A stretch of DNA of 64,000 nt from CAVQTK01 sp963716455 (GTDB taxonomy: Bacteria > Pseudomonadota > Gammaproteobacteria > Coxiellales > Coxiellaceae). This document shows, piece by piece, positions 56,435 to 64,000 of the stretch (position 1 is the stretch's first letter; each line of letters begins with the position of its first letter). The notes under the pieces were generated by a model. The model saw only the letters and a program-made list of their open reading frames with translations, was not told the DNA's origin and did no database searches. The position numbers and the translations under genes are program-made. The stretch spans positions 1 to 64,000 of the forward strand of contig CAVQTK010000017.1 in the NCBI GenBank assembly GCA_963716455.1. The letters are read 5' to 3'.

Positions 56435-56707
56435 TTATTTATGCCGAGAAATAAAAAATTTACTGATGCTTCCTAACAGTACACCGATACCAAAACCACT
56501 TAATACACCCATAAGTGGATTTTTTTCAATCATTTTGTCGACATTGTTTACAGCTTTTTTTCCATCTTTTAAAAGGCTATCTTTAGTAGAGACAGTTGCA
56601 TCAACTAGCTTATCAATTAATTCACCGGTATCAACACGTAATTTAGAAACATCTTTTTTAAGAGAATTAAATTCTTGTTGAAAATGAAAGCCATTATGTT
56701 TAGCCAT
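56435..56707 (-). CDS. DUF883 (ElaB/YqjD-like) membrane-anchored protein
   Basis: 90 residues: a soluble helical part (FNSLKKDVSKLRVDTGELID) and a Gly-rich C-terminal membrane helix (NPLMGVLSGFGIGVLLGSIS) ending in Arg/His/Lys, the YqjD/ElaB layout. In E. coli such proteins are inner-membrane anchored, induced in stationary phase, and bind ribosomes. Confidence 0.82.
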   Translation of the reverse strand: MAKHNGFHFQQEFNSLKKDVSKLRVDTGELIDKLVDATVSTKDSLLKDGKKAVNNVDKMIEKNPLMGVLSGFGIGVLLGSISKFFISRHK

Positions 56708-56788
56708 TTTTTTCTCCTTTAAGTGGCAAGTGTTTTATATATGAATTTTAGCAGTCAAATCTAATAACGCCAACTTTGTGAATAATTT

Positions 56789-57010
56789 TTATTTATTACG
56801 CAGCCATAAACGTTTTAAACCGCTACAAATAAAACCTGCGGCAAAAGCACCAACCAAATAATAAAATGGTTTCTTTTCGATTTTTCTCTGCGCACCACCA
56901 ATTGTTGACTGCCAAATTAATTCAGCAAAATCTGAACGCAACTTTGCAACATCTCGTTTTATTTCTTGCAGATCATGCTGAAGATCTAATTTGTTTTCTT
57001 CGTGTGACAT
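56789..57010 (-). CDS. second DUF883-like membrane-anchored protein
   Basis: 73 residues from the ATG at 57010 (MSHEENKLDLQHDLQEIKRD), chosen for the AGGAGG 5 nt upstream. A helical segment and a C-terminal helix (PFYYLVGAFAAGFICSGLKR) with a basic end. It looks like a diverged paralogue of the next gene and heads this three-gene cluster. Confidence 0.72.
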   Translation of the reverse strand: MSHEENKLDLQHDLQEIKRDVAKLRSDFAELIWQSTIGGAQRKIEKKPFYYLVGAFAAGFICSGLKRLWLRNK

Positions 57011-57041
57011 GTTCTCCTCCTTTAAAATAACATCTAAAACA

Positions 57042-57050
57042 ATTATAGCA
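57042..57050 (-). promoter_or_regulatory. extended -10 promoter of the DUF883 cluster
   Basis: Minus strand TGCTATAAT (57050-57042), 32 bp before the ATG at 57010. The same ATGCTATAATT string precedes the gene ending at 45945. No good -35, as expected for an extended -10. Confidence 0.5.
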
Positions 57051-57064
57051 TATAATTTTTGCAT

Positions 57065-57404
57065 TCTGTTTTTTAATACAGTTAGCTTAAAAAAATAGAG
57101 AAAATTATCATTAACTTATGACGAAGCAAGAACAAAATCATTGATTTTTAAATTTGAGATGCGTATAATAATTCTCTTACAAATATAGCTGATAATTTTA
57201 CTGCATTAAAAATAGGAACATTCATATTGCACGGAAAAATTAGAAGAATCTCAAACACAAAAATCCGTATCAATAGAAATCGAATTTCTCAAATAATATT
57301 TCCATTTCTGCCGAAACCAAAACAGAAAATAGAAAAAAAATCTTACCCATGTTGCAACAACCAATCTAAGCAATCAGTACTAGCAAAACCAGCAGCCAGT
57401 AATT
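57065..57404. other. gene-free stretch with one weak small frame
   Basis: No RNA or strong repeat. A plus-strand frame from TTG 57227 to 57406 encodes 59 basic residues (HGKIRRISNTKIRINRNRIS) with AGGA 9 nt upstream; support is too weak for a gene call. Confidence 0.4.
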
Positions 57405-57541
57405 AGACTGCTTTCGAAACTCGCTGCTGGTAGCAAAGTGCAAGGCGCATCGGAGCGCAAAACCGGAGCATACACGCAAGTAATGTGAGGATTTGAGCAA
57501 CGCAGCAATTTGCATCAGCAGTAAAGTTTCGAAAGAAGTCT
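57405..57541. mobile_element. MITE-like element, diverged third type
   Basis: 137 bp with ends AGACTGCTTTCGAAAC/GTTTCGAAAGAAGTCT, extending inward as CTGCTG/CAGCAG. The ends resemble the 10699 element but the interior differs (GCATCGGAGCGCAAAACCGG). Non-coding, just upstream of the tRNA-Leu promoter. Confidence 0.65.
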
Positions 57542-57581
57542 ATTGATTTAGCAGAAGGATGAACTATTAATGGATATTATC

Positions 57582-57611
57582 TTGATAAAATGATGGCTTA
57601 TGCTCTATAAT
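57582..57611 (+). promoter_or_regulatory. predicted promoter of tRNA-Leu
   Basis: TTGATA (57582-57587) and perfect TATAAT (57606-57611), 18-bp spacing, 13 bp before the tRNA. Confidence 0.75.
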
Positions 57612-57624
57612 AAAACACACAATT

Positions 57625-57708
57625 GCCGGGGTGGCGGAACTGGTAGACGCGCCGGACTCAAAATCCGGTAGTGGTGACACTGTGTGGGTTCGAGTCCCAC
57701 CCTCGGTA
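57625..57708 (+). tRNA. tRNA-Leu (CAA)
   Basis: 84 nt, class II with a long variable arm. Acceptor GCCGGGG/CCTCGGT, D-arm GCGGAACTGGTAGACGC, anticodon stem CCGGA/TCCGG with loop CTCAAAA giving anticodon CAA, and T-arm GGGTTCGAGTCCC. CCA is not encoded, unlike the tRNA-fMet gene in this window. Confidence 0.95.
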
Positions 57709-57740
57709 AACCTTAATCTTTTTTTGGAAAACTAAACTAA

Positions 57741-57818
57741 TATTCGTAAGCGTTCACGAGGTTTAATTTGCAGACGCAGAAAGCCCCCTTTTGCTCCGTG
57801 AACAGTTACTAATATTCC
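57741..57818. repeat. 78-bp element with 20-bp terminal inverted repeats overlapping the dnaE end
   Basis: Left end AATATTCGTAAGCGTTCACG (57741-57760) mirrors the right end (57799-57818, CGTGAACAGTTACTAATATT) with three mismatches. The interior CCCCCTTTTGCTCC recurs at 27797-27811. The right end contains the last three codons and stop of dnaE. It could act as a terminator for dnaE and tRNA-Leu. Confidence 0.65.
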
Positions 57819-60800
57819 AAAACCAAATCCTCGGTTGGACAAATCTCCTTCAAACGCTCTAATAATTCTTCACTAGGATTCACACTCCAACTTTCTCCCA
57901 ACAACATTTGGGCATTCGTTTCTAGACTTTGATAACCAATCACAATATCACATCGTCCACCACGATAAGGTTGAAGGAGTGAGGGTAAATATTGCAAGAG
58001 CTTACTTGCTTGTTGTGAATTGGTAATCTTGAGTCTTAATCGTCGAGCAAATCGTTCACGGATACTGGCTAAGGTATCAAAAACATCAGCTACTATTCGC
58101 AAGCCACCTGTATAAGTATCATCTTCCAAAGAACCGCGAACCAAATAAACCTGGTCAATTTGCAAGGGAGGCTTAATTTGGATATATAGTTTATTAAATA
58201 GGGTTACATCAATTTTTCCAGTTGAATCCTCTAAAGTCACAACCGCCATGGGGTTCCCTTTGCGAGTATGTATGATGCGCTGATTGCGCAAAATTCCTGC
58301 ACATACCGCATTTTTCTTGATCGCTTCCAATTTATTGATTGGGCTACATCCTAAAGCATGTAACTCTTGAGTAAAATCTTGTAAAGGGTGGCCACTCAGA
58401 TAAAGACCTAATACCTCTTTTTCTTCTTTCAAACGAAATAGATCTGTCCAGGGTAAACATTCATTATATTTAATGACTTCTGAGGAAATCGAACCAAATA
58501 AATCCGCTTGCCCAAACAAACTATTGTGTTGGTGCTGTTCAGCTAATTTTAATGCCGCTTCAATATTAACCATCAAGCAAGCACGATGCTGATTGAAACA
58601 ATCCATTGATCCAGAACGAATTAAGGCTTCCAATGCACGACGGTTTATTTTACGATGGTCTAAGCGCTGACAAAAATCAAACAAATCTTTATAAATTCCA
58701 CGCTGCTGCCGTTCCTCAATCAAATGAGAAATGGCTGCTTCTCCAACACCTTTGATCGCTCCTAAACCGTAAACAATTTGCCCTTTTTCATTCACGGTAA
58801 AAGAATATTTACCCAAATTAAGATTAGGTGGCAAAATAGTAAGCGACATTTCTCGACATTCTGCCAAAAAATTAGCAATTTTATCCGTATTATCTAAATC
58901 TGCAGATAAAACGGCAGCCATAAACTCAGCTGGATAATGGGCTTTTAACCACGCAGTTTGATAAGCAATCAGCGCATAGGCAGCTGAATGCGATTTATTA
59001 AATCCATAACCGGCAAATTTTTCCATTAAATCAAAAATGGGCTCCGAAATAGCTGGGGCAATGCCCCGCTTCGTAGCACCAGCAACAAAAATTTTGCGCT
59101 GCTTGGCCATTTCTTCTGGCTTTTTCTTACCCATAGCCCGGCGCAAAATATCCGCTTCGCCTAATGAATAACCTGCCAAGGTTTGAGCAATCTGCATAAC
59201 TTGTTCTTGATATAAAATAACCCCATGAGTAGTGCGTAAGATAGGCTCTAAATCTGGATGCGGATATTCAACTTGAGCACGCCCATGCTTGCGCGCAATA
59301 AAATCATCCACCATTCCCGACTGCAAAGGACCAGGTCGAAATAAAGCCACCAATGCAGTAATCTCCTCAAAAATTTCTGGCTGCAGACGGCGAATTAACT
59401 CTTTCATTCCCCGCGACTCTAATTGGAAAATTGCCGTAGTGGAGCATTGACATAACATAGTAAAAGTTTTGCTATCATTTAATGGAATTCGGGTAATTTC
59501 TACTAGCTTTTCTCCCAATTGCTGCATTTTTTGATTAATTGTTTGTAAAGCCCAATGAATAATTGTTAAAGTACGTAGTCCTAAGAAGTCAAATTTAACT
59601 AAACCTACTGCTTCAACATCGTCCTTATCTAATTGAGTCACCAAAAGATGGTTACCACCTGGCTCACGGTACAGAGGTACAAAATCTATTAGTTGAGTGG
59701 GAGCAATTACCACACCACCGGCATGTTTGCTTGCATTACGTGTTAGACCCTCTAATTTTCGAGCTAAATCTATTAAATATGCCACTTCTTCTTCGTTGCG
59801 ATAACGTTCTGCTAATTGTTTTTCTTCAGCCAGGGCTTTTTCTAAAGTGATACCCAATTCAAAAGGAATCAGTTTTGCCACTTTATCCACAAAGCCATAA
59901 GGTAACCCAAGAACTCTTCCAACATCACGTAATGCCGCCTTAGCTGCCATCGTACCGAAGGTGATAATTTGTGCTACAGCTTCTCGACCATATCTTTCAG
60001 CCACATATTCAATGACCCGATCACGTCCTTCTACACAAAAATCTATATCAAAATCAGGCAAAGATACACGTTCTGGGTTTAAAAATCGTTCAAATAGTAA
60101 CTCGTGTTGTAATGGATCTAATTCAGTAATACCTAATGCGTAAGCCACCAATGAACCCGCTCCAGAACCACGGCCAGGCCCGACCGGAATGCCTTGTAAT
60201 TTTGCCCAACGTATAAAATCTGCCACAATTAAAAAATAACTAGCAAAACCCATACGGTTAATAACAATTATTTCTTCTTGCAAACGCTTTTGGTAAGCGG
60301 CATGCGGGGCTAAGTTGTCTAAAACACTATTCTTTATCCGTTGCTGCAATCCCTGTTCGGCCTGAATAGAGAAATAATCTGCTTCTGACATGGTATTATC
60401 AGTTAGTGGAAATCTGGGTAAATGCACTTCCCCCAAATTCAGATTGACATTACATCTCTGAGCTATTAACACGGTATTGGTCAATGCTTCAGGGATATCC
60501 GCAAATAATTCAGACATTTCATCAGGGCTACGCATATATTGCTGTTCTGAATAATGACGTGGTCGATTTGGATCTTCCAATACTTGTCCCGCATTAATAC
60601 AAACACGTGCTTCGTGTGCAATAAAATCTTCACTCTTTAAAAAAACAATATCCAAGGTTGCAACTACAGGCGCCTGCCATGCCGCTGCCATAGTAACAGC
60701 AGCTTGGTTATATTCTTCCTCCTGATATCGTCCTGAACGTTGCAATTCTAGGTAAAAACGTTGTGGGAATATTTCTAACCAACGCTGCAAGCGTTCTCTG

Positions 60801-61243
60801 GCTAATTGATCCCGGCCACTCAGCAAAGCGCGACCCACATCCCCTCTTCTTCCGCCAGATAAAACAATTAAGCCTTCTGCATTAGCGGCTAACCATGGCC
60901 ATTGTAGGGTCGGTTCACCAGCAGAGTTTTGTCCTTCTTGATAAGCCTGAGATAATAGCTTGATTAAATTTTTATAACCCCTTTGATTTTGACATAATAA
61001 AGTGATTAAAAAATCCTCTCCTTCCATTAATAAACAAACTTCGGCTCCTATAATAGGTTTAATTCCTAAGGTAAGAGCATGTTGATAAAATTTGACCACA
61101 CCAAATAAATTACTATAATCTGTTATGGCAATTGCAGGCATCTTTTGTCGTGCGGTTTCTTCAAGCCAGGATTTTATTCTTAATAAACCATCACGAATTG
61201 AATATTCCGTATGGGCTTTTAAGTGGATAAATTTTATATTCAT
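57809..61243 (-). CDS. dnaE: DNA polymerase III subunit alpha
   Basis: 1144 residues, full length. N-terminal PHP domain (FIHLKAHTEYSIRDGLLRI), polymerase palm with catalytic aspartates (LPDFDIDFCVEGRDRVIEYV), GPGRGSGAGSLVAYALG, a helix-hairpin-helix and OB region (AVVTLEDSTGKIDVTLF) and a C-terminal tau-binding part. The replicative polymerase. Its last codons lie inside a palindromic element. Confidence 0.98.
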   Translation of the reverse strand: MNIKFIHLKAHTEYSIRDGLLRIKSWLEETARQKMPAIAITDYSNLFGVVKFYQHALTLGIKPIIGAEVCLLMEGEDFLITLLCQNQRGYKNLIKLLSQAYQEGQNSAGEPTLQWPWLAANAEGLIVLSGGRRGDVGRALLSGRDQLARERLQRWLEIFPQRFYLELQRSGRYQEEEYNQAAVTMAAAWQAPVVATLDIVFLKSEDFIAHEARVCINAGQVLEDPNRPRHYSEQQYMRSPDEMSELFADIPEALTNTVLIAQRCNVNLNLGEVHLPRFPLTDNTMSEADYFSIQAEQGLQQRIKNSVLDNLAPHAAYQKRLQEEIIVINRMGFASYFLIVADFIRWAKLQGIPVGPGRGSGAGSLVAYALGITELDPLQHELLFERFLNPERVSLPDFDIDFCVEGRDRVIEYVAERYGREAVAQIITFGTMAAKAALRDVGRVLGLPYGFVDKVAKLIPFELGITLEKALAEEKQLAERYRNEEEVAYLIDLARKLEGLTRNASKHAGGVVIAPTQLIDFVPLYREPGGNHLLVTQLDKDDVEAVGLVKFDFLGLRTLTIIHWALQTINQKMQQLGEKLVEITRIPLNDSKTFTMLCQCSTTAIFQLESRGMKELIRRLQPEIFEEITALVALFRPGPLQSGMVDDFIARKHGRAQVEYPHPDLEPILRTTHGVILYQEQVMQIAQTLAGYSLGEADILRRAMGKKKPEEMAKQRKIFVAGATKRGIAPAISEPIFDLMEKFAGYGFNKSHSAAYALIAYQTAWLKAHYPAEFMAAVLSADLDNTDKIANFLAECREMSLTILPPNLNLGKYSFTVNEKGQIVYGLGAIKGVGEAAISHLIEERQQRGIYKDLFDFCQRLDHRKINRRALEALIRSGSMDCFNQHRACLMVNIEAALKLAEQHQHNSLFGQADLFGSISSEVIKYNECLPWTDLFRLKEEKEVLGLYLSGHPLQDFTQELHALGCSPINKLEAIKKNAVCAGILRNQRIIHTRKGNPMAVVTLEDSTGKIDVTLFNKLYIQIKPPLQIDQVYLVRGSLEDDTYTGGLRIVADVFDTLASIRERFARRLRLKITNSQQASKLLQYLPSLLQPYRGGRCDIVIGYQSLETNAQMLLGESWSVNPSEELLERLKEICPTEDLVLEY

Positions 61244-61324
61244 TTATATTAACTTCATGTAATAGCTTGTAGTTTAGAACGCCTATTTTACGCCTTGCGA
61301 ACTGCGTTAGCTGTATTAGAGATA

Positions 61325-61891
61325 TCACTTTTTAGTTTTTTTTCTGCTGCCGACAAAATTACGTCGATGAATGGGACTAACACCTAATTCTTGTAATACC
61401 GCACAGTGAAATGCAGTAGCATACCCTTTATGCTGTGCAAAACCATAACCTGGATATATTTTATCATAAGCAACCATCTCACGGTCACGAGTTACTTTAG
61501 CTAAAATTGAAGCGGCGCTAATGGCCGGAATTAACTGATCTCCATAAGGAATAGCCTGTACCGGTAATGGAATGTTAGGAGTAAAACAACCATCTACCCA
61601 TACTTTATCAGGTTGGACGCTAAGAGCTGAGATAGCACGTTGCATTGCTAATAAACTCGCGTAATGGATATTATAGAGATCAATTTCTTCGACTTCAGCC
61701 CGGCCAATTCCATAAGCAACACAACGCTCAATAATTTGCGTAAATAAATGCTCACGCTGCTTAGCCGTCAATTGCTTAGAGTCTGCCAGTCCAGCAATAC
61801 GGTCTACTGGGCAGAGAATAACTGCCGCAGCTAATACAGGCCCGGCTAAAGGTCCGCGGCCTGCTTCATCAACTCCAGCAATTTGATCCAT
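61325..61891 (-). CDS. rnhB: ribonuclease HII
   Basis: 188 residues. The active-site block GVDEAGRGPLAGPVLAAAVI supplies the Asp/Glu pair and SAASILAKVTRD the later motif. It removes RNA from RNA-DNA hybrids and misincorporated ribonucleotides. Neighbour of dnaE on the same strand, as is usual near lpxB. Confidence 0.96.
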   Translation of the reverse strand: MDQIAGVDEAGRGPLAGPVLAAAVILCPVDRIAGLADSKQLTAKQREHLFTQIIERCVAYGIGRAEVEEIDLYNIHYASLLAMQRAISALSVQPDKVWVDGCFTPNIPLPVQAIPYGDQLIPAISAASILAKVTRDREMVAYDKIYPGYGFAQHKGYATAFHCAVLQELGVSPIHRRNFVGSRKKTKK

Positions 61892-61979
61892 GCATAAGTC
61901 CTGTTAAAGCTCTAATTTGGGTAAGTATCCCTGGAGTATACCCATTGAATTATGAAAAAAAAAGTGTCAACATTGTCCA

Positions 61980-62942
61980 ATGACAAAAAAATTACGTACT
62001 GGAGTAATAGGAGTAGGTTATTTGGGAAAGTATCATGCCCAAAAATATACCGAACTAGCTCAATCTCAATTCATCGCTATCTGTGATACCAACATAGAAT
62101 CAGCACGTCAAATAGCCGCCCAATTAAGTATTTCAGTTTTTTCGAATTATCAAGCTTTGATTGGTTTAGTTGATGCAGTCAGTATCGCCACTCCAACCCC
62201 AACTCATTACGAAATTGCACGTTTTTTTCTAGAACAAGGCATTCATGTTTTATTAGAGAAGCCGATTGCAACAAATCTTGCCGAGGCAGATGATTTAATT
62301 CAAATTGCTCGAAAAAAAAACCTAGTTTTACAGATTGGCCATATTGAACGATTCAATAATGCAATTCAAGCCGTACAACCACTGTTAGAGAAACCGCATT
62401 TCATTGAATCCACACGCTTAGCGCCTTTCAAACTTCGTGGCAGCGATGTAAGTGTGGTTCTTGATTTGATGATTCACGATATTGATATTATTCAATCCAT
62501 TGTAAAATCGCCTATCCGACATATTTATGCTAATGGAGCTTCCGTTATATCTCCATTTATTGATATTGCTAATGCACGCTTAGAATTTGCTAACGGCTGT
62601 GTAGCAAATATTACTGCCAACCGTATTAATAAAAACATGTCACGTCGTTTGCACATTTTTCAGTCAAACACTCATATCAATTTGGATTTACAGCACAAAA
62701 AAATGACTATCCAACGCAAAGGAATAAAAGAAATTTTGCCTGGTATTCCAGAAATTATTTTTCAAAAGCAAAGTCGTCCAAAAGGCGATGCCCTAAAAGA
62801 TCAAATTGCTGCTTTCTTAACTGCGATTATTAATCAAACTCCGCCCGTGGTTTCGGGGGAAGAAGGCAGGTATGCTCTACAAGTCGCCACACAAATAAAC
62901 CAAATTATTCAAAAAAATAATGACCTCAGCACCCCCCTATAA
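61980..62942 (+). CDS. Gfo/Idh/MocA family oxidoreductase beside lpxB
   Basis: 320 residues. Rossmann NAD(P) site GVIGVGYLGKYHAQKY, the conserved EKP motif (HVLLEKPIATNLAEAD) and the C-terminal substrate domain with a conserved His (LDLMIHDIDIIQSIV). It overlaps lpxB by 23 bp. In Acidithiobacillus and Leptospira a Gfo/Idh enzyme (GnnA) near lpxA/lpxB oxidises UDP-GlcNAc for 3-amino lipid A; the aminotransferase GnnB is not seen here, so this role is only a possibility. It starts a transcript divergent from rnhB. Confidence 0.88.
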   Translation: MTKKLRTGVIGVGYLGKYHAQKYTELAQSQFIAICDTNIESARQIAAQLSISVFSNYQALIGLVDAVSIATPTPTHYEIARFFLEQGIHVLLEKPIATNLAEADDLIQIARKKNLVLQIGHIERFNNAIQAVQPLLEKPHFIESTRLAPFKLRGSDVSVVLDLMIHDIDIIQSIVKSPIRHIYANGASVISPFIDIANARLEFANGCVANITANRINKNMSRRLHIFQSNTHINLDLQHKKMTIQRKGIKEILPGIPEIIFQKQSRPKGDALKDQIAAFLTAIINQTPPVVSGEEGRYALQVATQINQIIQKNNDLSTPL

Positions 62943-64000
62943 AAAAATTTTCTTACTGGCAGGAGAGGCCTCAGGAGATTTATTAGGTGCAAACCTAGCA
63001 AATGCGTTGTTAACACTGCTTCCCGATCTTGAACTAATGGGTATAGGCGGTGTAAAAATGCAGCAGTCAAAAGTAAAAATTTTAATGGATATGAGTTCGC
63101 TAGACGTAGTGGGTATATGGGAGGTTATTAAGAATTTAATAACCATTCGTCGGGCTATGCAAAAAACAAAATTTTTACTTCGTGCACAAAAACCGGACTT
63201 ATTAATCTTAATAGATTACCCAGGATTTAATCTTCGCATGGCCCAATTTGCCAAAAGTATTGGAATTAAAGTGCTGTATTATGTCAGCCCCCAAGTTTGG
63301 GCTTGGCGTTATCAACGAATTCATCATATTAAAAAATATGTAGATCATATGGCTGTTTTATTTCCCTTTGAAACAAAGATCTATCAAAAAGAAAACATAC
63401 CCGTGACATTTGTCGGGCATCCTTTAGCTAAGCTGGTGCAAGTTACACAGAGTCAACTATCGGTTTATCACCAATATGGTCTCAATTCAGACCACAAAGT
63501 AATTGCCTTACTTCCTGGTAGTCGTCAGCAAGAAATTAGACTTTTACTGCCTTTGATGGTAGCCACCATTCCACTTATTCGTCAAAAAATTCCCGACGCA
63601 CAATTCGTGTTACCTTTAGCCAACACTTTACAAGTTGAGGATTTAAAAAAATATTTAACATCCGATATTACGGTAATAAAAAATAATACTTATAACATTT
63701 TATCCCTATGCTCAGCAGCCATGGTTACTTCTGGAACGGCTACTTTGGAAGTAGCATTATGTCAGGTACCGTTAGTAGTCGTTTATAAAACTGTAGCATT
63801 AAATTATTGGATAGGACGTTGTGTTATTCGACTCAAGGAAATCGGTTTATGTAATATCATTGCTCAACAACGCATAGTACAAGAATTAATACAGTCCAAG
63901 GCTACCCCTATAGCAATAGCCACAGAAGTTATCCGTTTAGTAACGGATTTAAATTATCGCCAAACGATATTAGAAAATATACAAAAGATGCGTCTACTAG
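62920..64000 (+). CDS. lpxB: lipid-A-disaccharide synthase LpxB, 3' end outside the window
   Basis: About 360 residues of some 380. Recognised by IFLLAGEASGDLLGANLA, LILIDYPGFNLRMAQFAK, YYVSPQVWAWR, FVGHPLA, LLPGSRQQEI and VTSGTATLEVAL. GT19 glycosyltransferase that joins UDP-diacylglucosamine and lipid X into the lipid A disaccharide at the inner membrane. Its ATG lies inside the oxidoreductase gene (23-bp overlap), indicating coupling. Shows the organism makes lipid A. Confidence 0.96.
   Translation, partial: MTSAPPYKKIFLLAGEASGDLLGANLANALLTLLPDLELMGIGGVKMQQSKVKILMDMSSLDVVGIWEVIKNLITIRRAMQKTKFLLRAQKPDLLILIDYPGFNLRMAQFAKSIGIKVLYYVSPQVWAWRYQRIHHIKKYVDHMAVLFPFETKIYQKENIPVTFVGHPLAKLVQVTQSQLSVYHQYGLNSDHKVIALLPGSRQQEIRLLLPLMVATIPLIRQKIPDAQFVLPLANTLQVEDLKKYLTSDITVIKNNTYNILSLCSAAMVTSGTATLEVALCQVPLVVVYKTVALNYWIGRCVIRLKEIGLCNIIAQQRIVQELIQSKATPIAIATEVIRLVTDLNYRQTILENIQKMRLL

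Noticed and set aside
57227..57406. 59-residue basic open frame from a TTG
   Set aside because: Weak start, no family resemblance and a highly biased composition; noted only in the intergenic entry.

Overview
The window is AT-rich DNA from a gammaproteobacterium, most likely a host-associated member of the Legionellales (Coxiella, Rickettsiella, Diplorickettsia or Aquicella type). This is inferred, not searched. The pointers are: gammaproteobacterial gene neighbourhoods (mreBCD beside gatCAB; initiator tRNA-rimP-nusA-infB-rbfA-truB; rlmD-relA; lpxB beside rnhB and dnaE); many small palindromic and MITE-like repeats; and a set of large, coiled-coil, effector-like proteins whose upstream boxes resemble the PmrA box that controls Dot/Icm effectors in Legionella and Coxiella.

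Layout. 1-3.5 kb: a partial AsmA protein and a buf/hvf-type cluster (DUF2063, DUF692/MNIO, small Cys-rich precursor with a frame break). 3.7-12.3 kb: tldD, mreDCB, and gatC-gatA with gatB displaced by about 1.2 kb that carries a broken DUF2141 gene and repeats. 12.5-21.3 kb: an accessory island of five related coiled-coil genes (called A to E here), one intact and four broken. 21.5-33.7 kb: housekeeping and transport genes (Bcr-like MFS, M32 carboxypeptidase, divergent deformylase, ispA-xseB, TauE/SafE, ssb, yajR-like MFS, uvrA) and an unknown polytopic membrane protein overlapping uvrA. 33.8-45.8 kb: nusB (broken near its start), glyA, radA, a Cache-domain adenylate cyclase, and the truB-rbfA-infB-nusA-rimP operon with initiator tRNA. 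46-53.5 kb: trpR, recJ, a GNAT enzyme, rlmD, relA. 53.6-57 kb: gene F, a sixth family member, downstream of a holin-like/DUF883 envelope cluster. 57.6-64 kb: tRNA-Leu, dnaE, rnhB, a Gfo/Idh oxidoreductase and a partial lpxB.

Most striking signal. Genes A to F share a C-terminal module: a YQKTK-type helix, then about 50-80 residues later an R-x-x-C-F/C-x-x-L-x-T/A-SQRGxT-x-x-E block. I do not recognise it as a named domain. Genes A, B, D and E also share an aligned 20-bp upstream box of direct-repeat TTAA half-sites at 11-bp spacing. Together these suggest a co-regulated paralogous effector family undergoing decay.

Second theme. There are many one-base frame breaks, often in short homopolymers, including one in core nusB, while most long core genes are intact. 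They could be real pseudogenisation, slippage-rescued genes or residual assembly errors; raw reads are needed to decide.
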